The notes below the pieces were generated by a model. That model made no database searches. It saw nothing but the letters and a program-made list of their open reading frames with translations, and was not told where the DNA came from. Positions 24,034 through 32,576 of a stretch of 64,000 nucleotides of DNA are shown here, piece by piece (within the stretch, counting starts at the first letter, position 1; every line of letters begins with the position of its first letter). The stretch covers positions 3,169,501-3,233,500 of the forward strand of contig NZ_CP050301.1 of the NCBI RefSeq assembly GCF_014189505.1, given 5' to 3'. The stretch is from Phyllobacterium sp. 628. GTDB taxonomy: Bacteria; Pseudomonadota; Alphaproteobacteria; Rhizobiales; Rhizobiaceae. The position numbers and the translations under genes are program-made.

Positions 24034-26443
24034 CCGGCATGATTGCGAGGATTGTCATGGGCAATGGATCAAACTGCTTGATCCAAACATTGCCATTCGT
24101 ATTCCAATCCCAAGGCGTTGTTATCTGTATGTCACCGGTATAAAGGGCGATTGCCTCATTCCAGTTTTCAGTAGAACGCTGTCGATACTCCGATAGATGT
24201 ACGCTATCACGCTCGCCGTCATATGGACCGACGAATATTCCGCGTGTTTTTTCAACTCGCATCGTCACTTCGCTGACCGATTTCATACGCCCTTGCACCG
24301 TCCCAAGGCCCTGAATTGTTCCAAGATCGAGATCGAGAGTTTGCAGCGCAGAAACCATCGACAAACCAACATGCACTTTTGAAGCCGCATTTTTCAATGT
24401 GATGCCTATGCCGCCTGCGACCGGCCCCACCGTGAGATTGCGCACCACATTGCCATCTGCAAGAGCAACGACTGATTGCCCTAATAGATGGTCTAAGCCG
24501 TCAATCACCGTGACGGGTGGCCCTGAATACGTCAGGCCGCTATCTACAAAGAATGCATCGTCCACCTCAGCAAAGTCGCGTGTGTGCAACCGTTCAATGT
24601 ATCTTTTTGATACGCCGCCGATGGTCCGCTTCACCAAGAAATAAGGAACATCCTCATTTCCTTCTGCTACAACGCAGACACTTTCAAACTGTGCATCATT
24701 GTTTGGGCCGCTTTCGTGGCGCGTCCAAGCCCAAACTTCATGCTCTTTCATGTATGTTAGCGATACAACAGAGCCGTCATCCAAGATTACCCAAGCAATC
24801 GAATAAGGCGACTGTGCATAGCACCATGACTTGATTATCCTACCCTCAAATAGATGACGGGCCATGATTGTAAGGTCACGGCCAACGTAGCTATCATTCG
24901 AAAACTCATAGCTGAAATCGCGAACAACACCGCCGCGCTCCTGAGCAAACAACACGGTGTTACCAACAACAATAGGCTGCACCTTGGCCGCACCACGATA
25001 ACCCTGATTGTCGATCTTGATTGCAGATGGTGCGATTGCGTCAGAGTTCTGACCGCCGCTAACAACCCATTCAGAGCCAGAAGTCAGAAGCATAAGGCCC
25101 TTGATTGCTAGCATCGAACGAATTTCGTTTACCTGACGGGCCTTGATGCGGAACGTTACCGCATCGCTCGCCTTTGATGGCGAGCTTTCCCCGAAGTTCT
25201 CATAGTTCGCTGATTGAGACATCCATACCGCTTGCGGATCGTTTTTCGTACCGGCAAGAGCAATACGCTGTTCAATGAATGTGGCGCAACGTGGGTAATT
25301 ACCCGGTCCATTGAACGGATTGCGCGCAGACTGAGGACCATCGGCAATATCGGGGGTAATGTTCTCATCAACAAACGAAGTAGTCTCTGAACGTCCAACA
25401 TACCCATATACACCGTTGTCCTTTCTATAGACGATATAGGCCGACGCACCAGCTACAGGGTTCCACACAAGGCTATTCTTATTTCCTGCGATGCTCATAT
25501 CATTGCGGATAGAGAATGGGGCCGAAGGCAAACTTTCTTCGCTAGTTTCCGATGCGACAGCAGAAACCGCATATGTTGCTACTTTGCCGAAAACAACCAC
25601 GGCGCTTACGCCTGATGGAGTGGCAGGAGCGCCGGGCGACGAAGTGCCAGGCGCAACTTCACCAGAACCACGAAAAGCCCCAGGACCAGAAGGCATATCG
25701 GCAGACGTGCTATTCGTTTCAGCAACTATGCCTACATCCGCATCTGTTCGATATACCCTGTACGTCACCGCACCGGGAACAGCATTCCACGATACCAGAA
25801 TGAAGCGACCATCAAAATTCTCAAACTGCCATGAAACAGCTACAGCACCCGACGCGGCACTTTCTGCGCCGCCAGCGCTGATAGCCGTTACTTTAAGCTG
25901 GAACGCTCTACTATCTCCGCTACGGAACTTGTACCGAGCCGTTGCTGATAGACCGGTTGGAGCTGGGACCGATGGAGCAAACATGACAGGCGTCAATGTC
26001 CAATTGTCATCAGCGAGGCGGGAAATCTTTTGAACTGGGTAATCTGGATGGCAGACATACATAACATCAGCCTCTTGAATAAAGACCAGATCAGCCACCT
26101 TGTCATGCGCGTATGGAGTTACAGTCTCATAAGGGAAGCCGCCGCCTGAAAGAATAAGCCCGCCATTGCGGAACACCCTGAAATACCTATCCCCGAACTC
26201 CAAAACATATGACTGTTCAGTATTAAACTGGAAGGGGATCAAAGCGGCGTTGTTGGAACTTACCTTCACTTCTCGAATGAATTGCAGGCCAGCGCGGTTT
26301 GAGGCCCCTCCATGCGGATGTATGAATAGATTGAGAGCGGTCTTAAGTCCCGATCCGTACTTTGCGAGATCGACACGCGCCCATAGTGCGGGTGACAGTT
26401 CCCCGGCAGTGAATGAGGGTTGATATGCACGAAGATCAGACAT
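24014..26443 (-). CDS. large tail protein (tail-tubular B / stabilisation type)
   Basis: 809 residues from the ATG at 26443 (MSDLRAYQPSFTAGELSPALWARVDLAKYG). An upstream extension would lie entirely within the previous gene. The opening pattern (SFTAGELSP, SGLKTALNLFIHPHGGASNRAG) is that of podovirus tail stabilisation/nozzle proteins. The middle contains two fibronectin-III-like repeats with VYRTDADVG and VYRKDNGVYG, and the C-terminal part reads VVRDFSYEFSNDSYVGRDLTIMARHLFEG. It lies two bases after the tail-tube A gene and probably forms the tail nozzle. Confidence 0.8.
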   Translation of the reverse strand: MSDLRAYQPSFTAGELSPALWARVDLAKYGSGLKTALNLFIHPHGGASNRAGLQFIREVKVSSNNAALIPFQFNTEQSYVLEFGDRYFRVFRNGGLILSGGGFPYETVTPYAHDKVADLVFIQEADVMYVCHPDYPVQKISRLADDNWTLTPVMFAPSVPAPTGLSATARYKFRSGDSRAFQLKVTAISAGGAESAASGAVAVSWQFENFDGRFILVSWNAVPGAVTYRVYRTDADVGIVAETNSTSADMPSGPGAFRGSGEVAPGTSSPGAPATPSGVSAVVVFGKVATYAVSAVASETSEESLPSAPFSIRNDMSIAGNKNSLVWNPVAGASAYIVYRKDNGVYGYVGRSETTSFVDENITPDIADGPQSARNPFNGPGNYPRCATFIEQRIALAGTKNDPQAVWMSQSANYENFGESSPSKASDAVTFRIKARQVNEIRSMLAIKGLMLLTSGSEWVVSGGQNSDAIAPSAIKIDNQGYRGAAKVQPIVVGNTVLFAQERGGVVRDFSYEFSNDSYVGRDLTIMARHLFEGRIIKSWCYAQSPYSIAWVILDDGSVVSLTYMKEHEVWAWTRHESGPNNDAQFESVCVVAEGNEDVPYFLVKRTIGGVSKRYIERLHTRDFAEVDDAFFVDSGLTYSGPPVTVIDGLDHLLGQSVVALADGNVVRNLTVGPVAGGIGITLKNAASKVHVGLSMVSALQTLDLDLGTIQGLGTVQGRMKSVSEVTMRVEKTRGIFVGPYDGERDSVHLSEYRQRSTENWNEAIALYTGDIQITTPWDWNTNGNVWIKQFDPLPMTILAIMPDVTIGR

Positions 26444-26444
26444 G

Positions 26445-27065
26445 TCAGCGCCCCGCCACAAATTCAGTTTCGTGATCGGATGTCTCGCGAACCTCATTCG
26501 CGTCGGCTTCCTGTGCAAGTCCCTGTGTCTGCTGCGCAAGCTGGAAAGCATCGGCGCGCATCTTAGGGTCACGGGTCAAGGGCATAGCAAGGCGAACAGC
26601 CAAATGCCAAGCAAGGGCATCTACGAACAGTGGGGTAAACTTTGTAGGATCGGTGAGCCGCACTGTATAGCGCAGGAAGGCGGGCGAAAGGTCTGAATAA
26701 ATGGTGGTTCCCTCAATGTCATGAGGGTAAGAATATTCGGGGATCAAAGCCCCCTCTTCCTTGCGCATGTCCGTGGTGGAATAAGCCGGTCGAACCCAAC
26801 GAACTTTGAGGCAATCAACCGGGCGGCTATATGCATAAGCCCATTTGCCCAGCTTATCATTAGTCAACTGCGCGAGGGATTGTGTCTTGCCCGCGAACCG
26901 CCATGGATAGCCTTGCAGCAGCATATCGCGAACATGCTCGTAAAACTGATTGCAGGCTCGTGCCTCCGCGTTCGGCTCAGTCAGAGCATTAATATTGCTC
27001 TTGCCGAGATTGAGAGCGCAAGATTGCAAATGGATACAATGGATGTCATTTGCCGGACTTTTCAT
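26445..27065 (-). CDS. tail tubular protein A-like adaptor
   Basis: 206 residues from the ATG at 27065; it overlaps the preceding gene's end by 20 bases and has no strong ribosome site, so coupling is likely. ALNLGKSNINALTEPNAEARACNQFYEHVRDMLLQGYPWRFAGK and YSRPVDCLKVRWVRP are the conserved landmarks of T7 gp11-type gatekeeper/adaptor proteins, with AWHLAVRLAMPLTRDPKMRADAF near the end. It would form the ring between portal and nozzle. Confidence 0.75.
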   Translation of the reverse strand: MKSPANDIHCIHLQSCALNLGKSNINALTEPNAEARACNQFYEHVRDMLLQGYPWRFAGKTQSLAQLTNDKLGKWAYAYSRPVDCLKVRWVRPAYSTTDMRKEEGALIPEYSYPHDIEGTTIYSDLSPAFLRYTVRLTDPTKFTPLFVDALAWHLAVRLAMPLTRDPKMRADAFQLAQQTQGLAQEADANEVRETSDHETEFVAGR

Positions 27066-27348
27066 TCGGGAATAATATGCTGGCAGCGTCCCGTTCTTTG
27101 GGTTTGATAGCCGCCTCAATGATTTCGAAACCTATGGAGCGCGAACCGTTCTTGCTGTCGCTGACGCTCGAAACGCGAACAATTGCGACCATCGACATGT
27201 CAGTGCCAACCTTCGCAGTGTCGATACCCAGCGCGTCCATCTGTGCTTCATCGAAGTAGAGAGTAGGAAAGTATTCGTCGGTGTCAGCGCCCGATGGCTT
27301 TGTCTCAGCAAGGTCGCTGTACTTCTTGGCAAGGCTTGTCATTTTCAT
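27046..27348 (-). CDS. hypothetical phage structural protein
   Basis: 100 residues. SLAKKYSDLAETKPSGADTDEYFPTLYFDEAQMDALGIDTAKVGTDMSMVAIVRVSSVSDS is a mixed alpha/beta core and the C-terminus is basic/acidic and ends ASILFPNEKSGK. The LFPNE ending recurs in the scaffold protein. It sits between the repeat protein and the tail adaptor, so a head or head-tail completion role is inferred. The first ATG (27348) and a second 6 bases on are both possible. Confidence 0.55.
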   Translation of the reverse strand: MKMTSLAKKYSDLAETKPSGADTDEYFPTLYFDEAQMDALGIDTAKVGTDMSMVAIVRVSSVSDSKNGSRSIGFEIIEAAIKPKERDAASILFPNEKSGK

Positions 27349-27623
27349 GGGAACATTCCACTCACGTCACGGGCCGGAATTACCTGCTGGTCGTTGTAGA
27401 TCGTGCGACCGTCCGCGACGATCACAACGCCAATTACGGGCTGGTCATTATGAATGACCTGACCGCTCACACTGCGAATACCTAAGACCCTGATATTGTT
27501 GATGATCATCACGCCGTCAGGGGCAACGCTAAGCCCAAGCACTGGCCGGTTATTGAATACTTTCACACCATCGGCCACGCCTTGAACACCGAGAACTCTT
27601 TGTTCATTGTAGATGTAGGCCAT
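27345..27623 (-). CDS. five-fold repeat protein, possible virion decoration
   Basis: 92 residues from the ATG at 27623 (GGGA 8 bases before; an earlier ATG at 27632 is possible). The whole protein is five tandem repeats of 17-18 residues: 2-19, 20-37, 38-54, 55-72, 73-89. The pattern is roughly xxIYNxQxVLGVxxVADG, with conserved Asn-Asn/Asp, Val-Leu/Ile-Gly and Asp-Gly. Such short strand-turn repeats suggest a beta-solenoid or stacked hairpins. It follows a terminator hairpin and precedes a structural gene. No known family was recognised. Confidence 0.6.
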   Translation of the reverse strand: MAYIYNEQRVLGVQGVADGVKVFNNRPVLGLSVAPDGVMIINNIRVLGIRSVSGQVIHNDQPVIGVVIVADGRTIYNDQQVIPARDVSGMFP

Positions 27624-27640
27624 TCTTGGCATCCCGATTA

Positions 27641-27669
27641 GGAGGAAAAGAGGGCGACCGAAGCCGCCC
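27641..27669 (-). terminator. terminator between head and tail genes, UUCG tetraloop
   Basis: Leftward transcript: GGGCGGC-TTCG-GTCGCCC (one G-U pair, C(UUCG)G loop) followed by TCTTTTCCTCC. It lies just after the stop at 27676 and would lower expression of tail genes relative to capsid genes. Confidence 0.7.
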
Positions 27670-27675
27670 CGCTAT

Positions 27676-28014
27676 TCAATCAGCGACGGGCTGGGGAGCG
27701 ATCCAGTCTGGTTCTGTTCCGCCTGTAGCCGCATTGATTTCATTGGTGACGCGAATAGGCTCAGGAGCGTCACCAAAAGGCTCTGCCACTGGAGCGGCTA
27801 CCGTCGTTGCCTTGCCGGGCTTTGCAGCCTTGCCGGGCTTCTTTGGCTTCTCGTTCACCGGTTCTGATGGATCAGTATCGGCAGGATCTTCGCCGGAGGT
27901 ATATTCCTTTACCCATCTTCCCAGCTTCACATCATCCGGCCATTCGAACACATCGCCATGTTCGCGAAGGATACCGGCGATGTAGCCCCGTGTTTTTGCG
28001 AGAACTTTAACCAT
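27676..28014 (-). CDS. hypothetical phage head-module protein
   Basis: 112 residues. A short folded N-terminal part (KVLAKTRGYIAGILREHGDVFEWPDDVKLGRWVKEYTSGE) is followed by a Pro/Ala/Lys-rich linker with PKKPGKAAKPGKATTVAAP and an acidic-hydrophobic tail. It overlaps the cement gene by 8 bases. Proteins of this type follow the cement gene in related short-tailed phages; function unknown. Confidence 0.5.
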   Translation of the reverse strand: MVKVLAKTRGYIAGILREHGDVFEWPDDVKLGRWVKEYTSGEDPADTDPSEPVNEKPKKPGKAAKPGKATTVAAPVAEPFGDAPEPIRVTNEINAATGGTEPDWIAPQPVAD

Positions 28015-28417
28015 TTGACTGATTACCCATTGTGACCCCGGCAGTAACCTTGCCAGTCGTCGGCGCTGTGCCTGTAACTGTGTAGTTCAGTCGCAAGAAC
28101 TGCTCATCGGTGCCGCGAGTGATGTACTCAGGGACAACGACCTTACCGGCCTTGAGATCAGCCAGAACGACCGTCTGCGACCAAACCGTCTTAGCCGAAG
28201 AGAAGGCGGAATTGTCATCGACCTGCAAGGCAACGCCCAACGAAGTCAGATTGTTGAACGCCTCAACGACCTGAATGAGCAACGGGATTTGTTTCCCTTT
28301 GCCGATGTCGCGGACGATACCCGGCTTGATAGGTCCGAGATCAATTGTATTGGTGGATGCCACCGATGCCGTGATAGCCTGCGCATCGGAAAGCAAAGTC
28401 TGCTGATCGAAAATCAT
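28007..28417 (-). CDS. Bbp16-like capsid cement protein
   Basis: 136 residues. MIFDQQTLLSDAQAITASVASTNTIDLG and GKGKQIPLLIQVVEAFNN with ADLKAGKVVVPEYITRG...LRLNYTVTGTAPTTGKVTAGVTM are the hallmarks of Bbp16, the jellyroll protein that decorates and stabilises the BPP-1 capsid. It lies directly downstream of the major capsid gene, as in BPP-1, with a hairpin in the gap. Confidence 0.8.
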   Translation of the reverse strand: MIFDQQTLLSDAQAITASVASTNTIDLGPIKPGIVRDIGKGKQIPLLIQVVEAFNNLTSLGVALQVDDNSAFSSAKTVWSQTVVLADLKAGKVVVPEYITRGTDEQFLRLNYTVTGTAPTTGKVTAGVTMGNQSNG

Positions 28418-28441
28418 TTCTGGTTGCCTTTCTTAAGGAGC

Positions 28442-28467
28442 AACCCGTCGCAATGATGCGACAGGTT
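28442..28467 (-). promoter_or_regulatory. intercistronic hairpin between capsid and cement genes
   Basis: Leftward transcript: AACCTGTCGCA-TCAT-TGCGACGGGTT, an 11-pair stem with one wobble. No U run follows. It may stabilise or process the capsid mRNA. Confidence 0.5.
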
Positions 28468-28482
28468 CAGGCGGTTGATGGA

Positions 28483-29526
28483 TTAGATGGCGACAGACGG
28501 AACAAGAGCCTCAGTATTCAGGATCGCGTCAGTCATACGGATCGGAATATCCCGGTACGTTTTGATTACGCGACCCTCAACCTGCGTCTGTCCGAGACCG
28601 GTGTAGTTGGGATTGGCGGCGAGCAACGAACGGTCACTCGACTGCGCGTCAAGGATTTCAAGAACCTGACGGTTCATGTAGATCGCAGTGTTACCGCCAA
28701 GTGCGCCGATGCCGTATACTTGGAACAGGCGATAGTATGCCTTGCGCATAAGCGCCCAAACATCGACAGAACCAGCCAGAAGATCAGAAACATCGATATT
28801 GGCGATGCGGGCGCTATATCGATAATCCTTCACGAACGCACCGATATGCCATTCGTACATGGAGACTTTGGCATAGTAAGTGCCGCCGTTCACCTGATCA
28901 ATCACAGGTTCTTCGCCCTTATCCATGATCGAAACACCGGCCTTCGTACCCTTTGGATAGAGCAGAGAAGTCGCGTGATCCGCCCATGTGACAAACCAGA
29001 TCGACGTATTGTCAGAACCAGCGCCGCCGCCATGGATAACCTGATTGGCAATGTTCGGCTTGCCAGGATCAACAAGGTTTGTATTGTATGCATTGAAGCG
29101 AGAGGCCAACCCCTTAAACTTTTCGGGCGTTGTTGCTGTGTCATGGTAGAAAATGCCCGTAGCCATTTCCTGATTGAGCGCTTCAACGTATGGCATGCTG
29201 TCAACAAGGCGGGCTTTTGCTTTGTCTGGAGCAAGTTTGAGCAAGCGCGTATCGATTTCCGAGCGGGCTTCAACAAAGCCAGTCGTATCATCGACCTGCT
29301 GCATGGTCGCCTTGGATGCTTTCACACCCTTGTAAAGACGGCCCCACGAGACAGTAGGATAGCCGGTGCGGATTGAGTGGCGATGGACAGCATCCATGTT
29401 GCACTCAGTCGCAATCGCATCGTCAAGGATGGGGTTATTCTGCTTGAGCAGTTCAATAACCATGCCCTCAGCCGACCCCTTATAGGCGTCTACAAGCTGC
29501 GGGTAAGAACTTCCGATAATTGCCAT
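28483..29526 (-). CDS. major capsid protein (Bbp17/gp7-like)
   Basis: 347 residues. The N-terminus (ELLKQNNPILDDAIATECNMDAVHRHSIRTGYPTVSWGRLYKG) and the C-terminal VWALMRKAYYRLFQVYGIGALGGNTAIYMNRQVLEILDAQ...YRDIPIRMTDAILNTE are the conserved parts of the HK97-fold major capsid proteins of BPP-1-like short-tailed phages. It lies between the scaffold (stop 29530) and the Bbp16 cement gene. No delta-domain protease is nearby, consistent with a separate scaffold. Confidence 0.88.
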   Translation of the reverse strand: MAIIGSSYPQLVDAYKGSAEGMVIELLKQNNPILDDAIATECNMDAVHRHSIRTGYPTVSWGRLYKGVKASKATMQQVDDTTGFVEARSEIDTRLLKLAPDKAKARLVDSMPYVEALNQEMATGIFYHDTATTPEKFKGLASRFNAYNTNLVDPGKPNIANQVIHGGGAGSDNTSIWFVTWADHATSLLYPKGTKAGVSIMDKGEEPVIDQVNGGTYYAKVSMYEWHIGAFVKDYRYSARIANIDVSDLLAGSVDVWALMRKAYYRLFQVYGIGALGGNTAIYMNRQVLEILDAQSSDRSLLAANPNYTGLGQTQVEGRVIKTYRDIPIRMTDAILNTEALVPSVAI

Positions 29527-29529
29527 TTT

Positions 29530-30333
29530 CTAACCTTTCGGTGCGTCATTCGGGAACAGAACATGCGCGGGTTCTGCGGGCTTGCCCGAACCTCCCGCAC
29601 CGCCATCAGCCGGACTATCTTCCTTGATCATAGCGCCGACCTTTGCCATGAAACGGATAAGCTCAGGATGGTTGCCGCCACCACTCGCCTGCAAATATTC
29701 CTTCAATTCTGGAGTGCCGAGCGTGTTGACCGCGCGCCGGGAGGTGGCAACGGTGTCATCCCATTTAGTGCCACCGATATCCTTGTCGGCCTTGGCGTCA
29801 TCCACCCACTTCTCAAGGGTCTTTCCCCAATTTTCCGTGCGGGTCTTGGCGCGAGCCTGTTCAACCTTGACGTATTCGTCAGTGAGTTCTTGCGCTTCAC
29901 GGGTAGTCATCTGTTTAGCGGCGAACTTCGGGCCGAGGGCGTCAAGCAATGCCTGATCCACAGCAATGCCTTCAGGCATGGTCAGCGCGTATTTTCCGTC
30001 AGCCGGTACGGCGTCCAGCGGATCAGCCTTCTTGTCTTTGTCGTCGGCTGGCTTGGTCTTGTCATGTTCTGACTTCGCGGCGGTATTTTCCGCCTCCGAC
30101 TTGTTAGGATCAGGAACATATTCCTTCCAGTCGCCGGACTTGTTGTCGCCTTCTGTTGGCTTCTTGTCTCCGTCAGCCTCGCCCTCGCCCGGCTTTTTCT
30201 CACCGGCAGGCGGATCAGCGGGCTTTTCATCTGGAAACAACACACTTTCAGGCGTTGCAGGAGTGCCAGCGCCACCCTCATTCTCAGAGGAAAACACGGG
30301 GCGATACTTCTCAAGCATCTTGATCATCATCAT
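29530..30333 (-). CDS. capsid scaffolding protein
   Basis: 267 residues, highly charged and helical. The first ~100 residues are Pro/Glu/Lys/Gly-rich and unstructured. Residues ~105-215 form helices (YALTMPEGIAVDQALLDALGPKFAAKQMTTREAQELTDEYVKVEQARAKTRTENW). The short motif LFPDE near residue 32 is mirrored by LFPND at the very C-terminus (259-263), possibly capsid-binding tips. Position just before the capsid gene and composition fit a scaffold. Several ATG codons at the start make the exact N-terminus uncertain. Confidence 0.75.
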   Translation of the reverse strand: MMMIKMLEKYRPVFSSENEGGAGTPATPESVLFPDEKPADPPAGEKKPGEGEADGDKKPTEGDNKSGDWKEYVPDPNKSEAENTAAKSEHDKTKPADDKDKKADPLDAVPADGKYALTMPEGIAVDQALLDALGPKFAAKQMTTREAQELTDEYVKVEQARAKTRTENWGKTLEKWVDDAKADKDIGGTKWDDTVATSRRAVNTLGTPELKEYLQASGGGNHPELIRFMAKVGAMIKEDSPADGGAGGSGKPAEPAHVLFPNDAPKG

Positions 30334-30658
30334 TTCCTTGTGTTGCGGAGCTATTCGCAGCCGCTTGATCCATTGCTTTCAAGTCAGCGACGGCGAGCAA
30401 CAGAGTTGGATAGAAACGCGGGTCAATCTGATCGAGCTTGCCAATCAGTCTGCGGCCTCCAGCCTGTAGCCCTAACGTGTAGTTCGTCGCGTTGTCGTCG
30501 CCGGTAAAAGCGTCTTGATAGATTGCGCAATCGGTCAGAATATCGAACAGAACGCGCTTGCCGCTTGGCATGGCGAAAACCTCGCGATACGCCCTCGCCA
30601 GTTCTTCACGCTCAATCTGTTGCAATGTAGAAAGTTGTTCTTCCAAATCGCCCATCAT
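30311..30658 (-). CDS. Bbp19-like phage protein
   Basis: 115 residues. AMPSGKRVLFDILTDCAIYQDAFTGDDNATNYTLGLQAGGRRLIGKLDQIDPRFYPTLL is the core of the Bbp19 family found between portal and scaffold genes in BPP-1-like phages. It overlaps the portal stop by 4 bases and the scaffold start by about 20. Role in the head is not known. Confidence 0.7.
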   Translation of the reverse strand: MMGDLEEQLSTLQQIEREELARAYREVFAMPSGKRVLFDILTDCAIYQDAFTGDDNATNYTLGLQAGGRRLIGKLDQIDPRFYPTLLLAVADLKAMDQAAANSSATQGNDDDQDA

Positions 30659-32343
30659 CCGATGCCCAATTGCTGGAGAAGTTGCCCACCAGACGGATTG
30701 CTCCCAGCCGTCGCAAGAACACTTGCAGCGTCAGCGCTATCCTTGATGGCAGGCGCGACGGTCGCGGCCATTTGCGCATTCTCTGCCATCTGCTGTTTTT
30801 GCGCCCGCGCATCACGCATCTTCGTGACTTCATCATCAGGTACGACGATGGACGGAGGTACGCCGAGGTAATCAAAGTAAACATCAACGGCTTCGTCAGC
30901 ATCAACCTTATCAAGAACATCGGGCTTGACCGCCGATATCTGGCCAAGGAACGCAAAGCCACGCTCAATGCTGCCTGTAGCGACGGCCTTCTGTGCCTGT
31001 GCAAGCATCGAGATATATTCGATCTTCAATTCTTTATTTTGCAGATCAGGCGGCGGCGCTGGTAACTCGCCGCGACGATTGAGGATCGCGTATGTGCGAT
31101 CAATGACCGGCTCAAGCTGGCCGTTGTAAATGTTCTCAAGCACCGGACCCAGCGCGAGAAGCTTCTCTTCTTTACGCTCTGCAATCTCCATGGTGTTTCG
31201 CGGCTGGATGCCTTCCATATTGGCAAGCATTAAGAACAGATCGGCATAGAATGCGCGATTGATGCGATCCTGAGTGTCCCTGATATCGGCGGCAAGCTCT
31301 GAAAGACGCAACTGCACTTCCATCGCGGGGCGGAAACCCTTCCCCTGAGGATCGTCGGCATAGGTAATAGCGCCCGGCAGGAGCGACATGGGATTATTCC
31401 GCATGCTTGTCGGCCCTGTCATGGGTGGCCGGACGATCTTGTCAATGGCCTCAAGCTTACGTGTCTGCTCCATCTGGAGCATCTTCACATCACCAAGCGC
31501 AATCTGCCCCGGCGACGTGGCGTAGTGATCATCGGCGGCGAGTTCCCAAGCTGGACCGATAAGCGGGTTCTCATCAAAGCCGCTTTCCTCAAGCAAGCGC
31601 CCTTCGCTGCTCATGTCTTCCCAATAGTTCGACAGGAACGGCTTGTTAGCCTTGTCGATCATACCGGGATTGCGAGACAAGCGCGGCTCAATGGCATGGC
31701 AAACGTCAAAACATTCGTCATACTTTGAGGTATCGTACATTGTCTTGATACGCTGGCTGACCTTATCGTAACCAAAGCGGCCAATAATTCGCTGCACGGA
31801 CCAGCGGAATTGACGATACATTGTCGTCACGCGGCCCTTGTCGTCGCGAGCCAGCCAGAAGCGACCATGCAATAGCTGCTGCATACGGATTGCTTTGTCA
31901 TCATCCTCAACAAGAATGCCGAGGGATTGACCGAACTGACCGAGATCACCGTAGCCAGTATGAAAAGCGTTATAGATATTGGATGCCTGAAACACTTCAC
32001 GCATGCGCGCTTCGACCGCCGCAAGATATTCTTTTACGGGCGCAAAGTCTTTCAAATCAGGATCAAACGTTGTCAGCCGGAACCAAGGGCGCGCGGGTGA
32101 CGTGATGCCGGAATGCATGCCAGATTGCAGCGTTCGGAGAGCAAACGTTCCCGTACTGTCGATGATCTTCTTGCGGTTGATTGCGCCCTCATTCTTATTC
32201 GTCAGGCGCAAACGTGACGGCTCGATATACTCAGCCAGCGGCGACCATACGCTTTCCCAAGGTTGGCGAACCTGTTTAAGTTCTTCCAATCGGCGGCGAT
32301 GATAGGCGATTTGCGTTTCGTATCGAGCGGCATTGTCGGTCAT
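30655..32343 (-). CDS. portal (head-tail connector) protein
   Basis: 562 residues. YHRRRLEELKQVRQPWESVWSPLAEYIEPSR, then FALRTLQSGMHSGITSPARPWFRLTTFDPDL, YGDLGQFGQSLGILVEDD and the C-terminal helical wing with MEGIQPRNTMEIAERKEEKLLALGP are the landmarks of the T7/BPP-1 type head-to-tail connecting portal. Twelve copies would form the DNA entry channel. A Gln/Gly-rich tip ends the protein. It follows terminase and two small proteins in the usual order. Confidence 0.9.
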   Translation of the reverse strand: MTDNAARYETQIAYHRRRLEELKQVRQPWESVWSPLAEYIEPSRLRLTNKNEGAINRKKIIDSTGTFALRTLQSGMHSGITSPARPWFRLTTFDPDLKDFAPVKEYLAAVEARMREVFQASNIYNAFHTGYGDLGQFGQSLGILVEDDDKAIRMQQLLHGRFWLARDDKGRVTTMYRQFRWSVQRIIGRFGYDKVSQRIKTMYDTSKYDECFDVCHAIEPRLSRNPGMIDKANKPFLSNYWEDMSSEGRLLEESGFDENPLIGPAWELAADDHYATSPGQIALGDVKMLQMEQTRKLEAIDKIVRPPMTGPTSMRNNPMSLLPGAITYADDPQGKGFRPAMEVQLRLSELAADIRDTQDRINRAFYADLFLMLANMEGIQPRNTMEIAERKEEKLLALGPVLENIYNGQLEPVIDRTYAILNRRGELPAPPPDLQNKELKIEYISMLAQAQKAVATGSIERGFAFLGQISAVKPDVLDKVDADEAVDVYFDYLGVPPSIVVPDDEVTKMRDARAQKQQMAENAQMAATVAPAIKDSADAASVLATAGSNPSGGQLLQQLGIG

Positions 32344-32362
32344 GTATTGTGTCCGATCCGGC

Positions 32363-32572
32363 TTACTGGCCGAGCAATGTCTTTTTGTCAGTTGGCGCGG
32401 CAGTCGTGACGCCAGAGCCGGACGTGAGAATGGTGTTTGCGCCAGCTTTCACCCGGTCTTCTGTGCGTCGGCCAGTGGTTGACTTGATTGCGTCACCATC
32501 TGGCAGGCGCATCGCAGCGTTTTCAGGTGGCAGGACAGGAGCTTTTTGTTCGGGCTGGGAAAACATGCACAT
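32363..32572 (-). CDS. small hypothetical phage protein
   Basis: 69 residues, disordered in appearance: MCMFSQPEQKAPVLPPENAAMRLPDGDAIKSTTGRR, then VKAGANTILTSGSGVTTAAPTDKKTLLGQ. Short Pro-rich proteins ending in a TxxLG-like segment are common beside portals in this phage group. It is 19 bases upstream of the portal start, in the late operon. Confidence 0.5.
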   Translation of the reverse strand: MCMFSQPEQKAPVLPPENAAMRLPDGDAIKSTTGRRTEDRVKAGANTILTSGSGVTTAAPTDKKTLLGQ

Positions 32573-32576
32573 GGGA

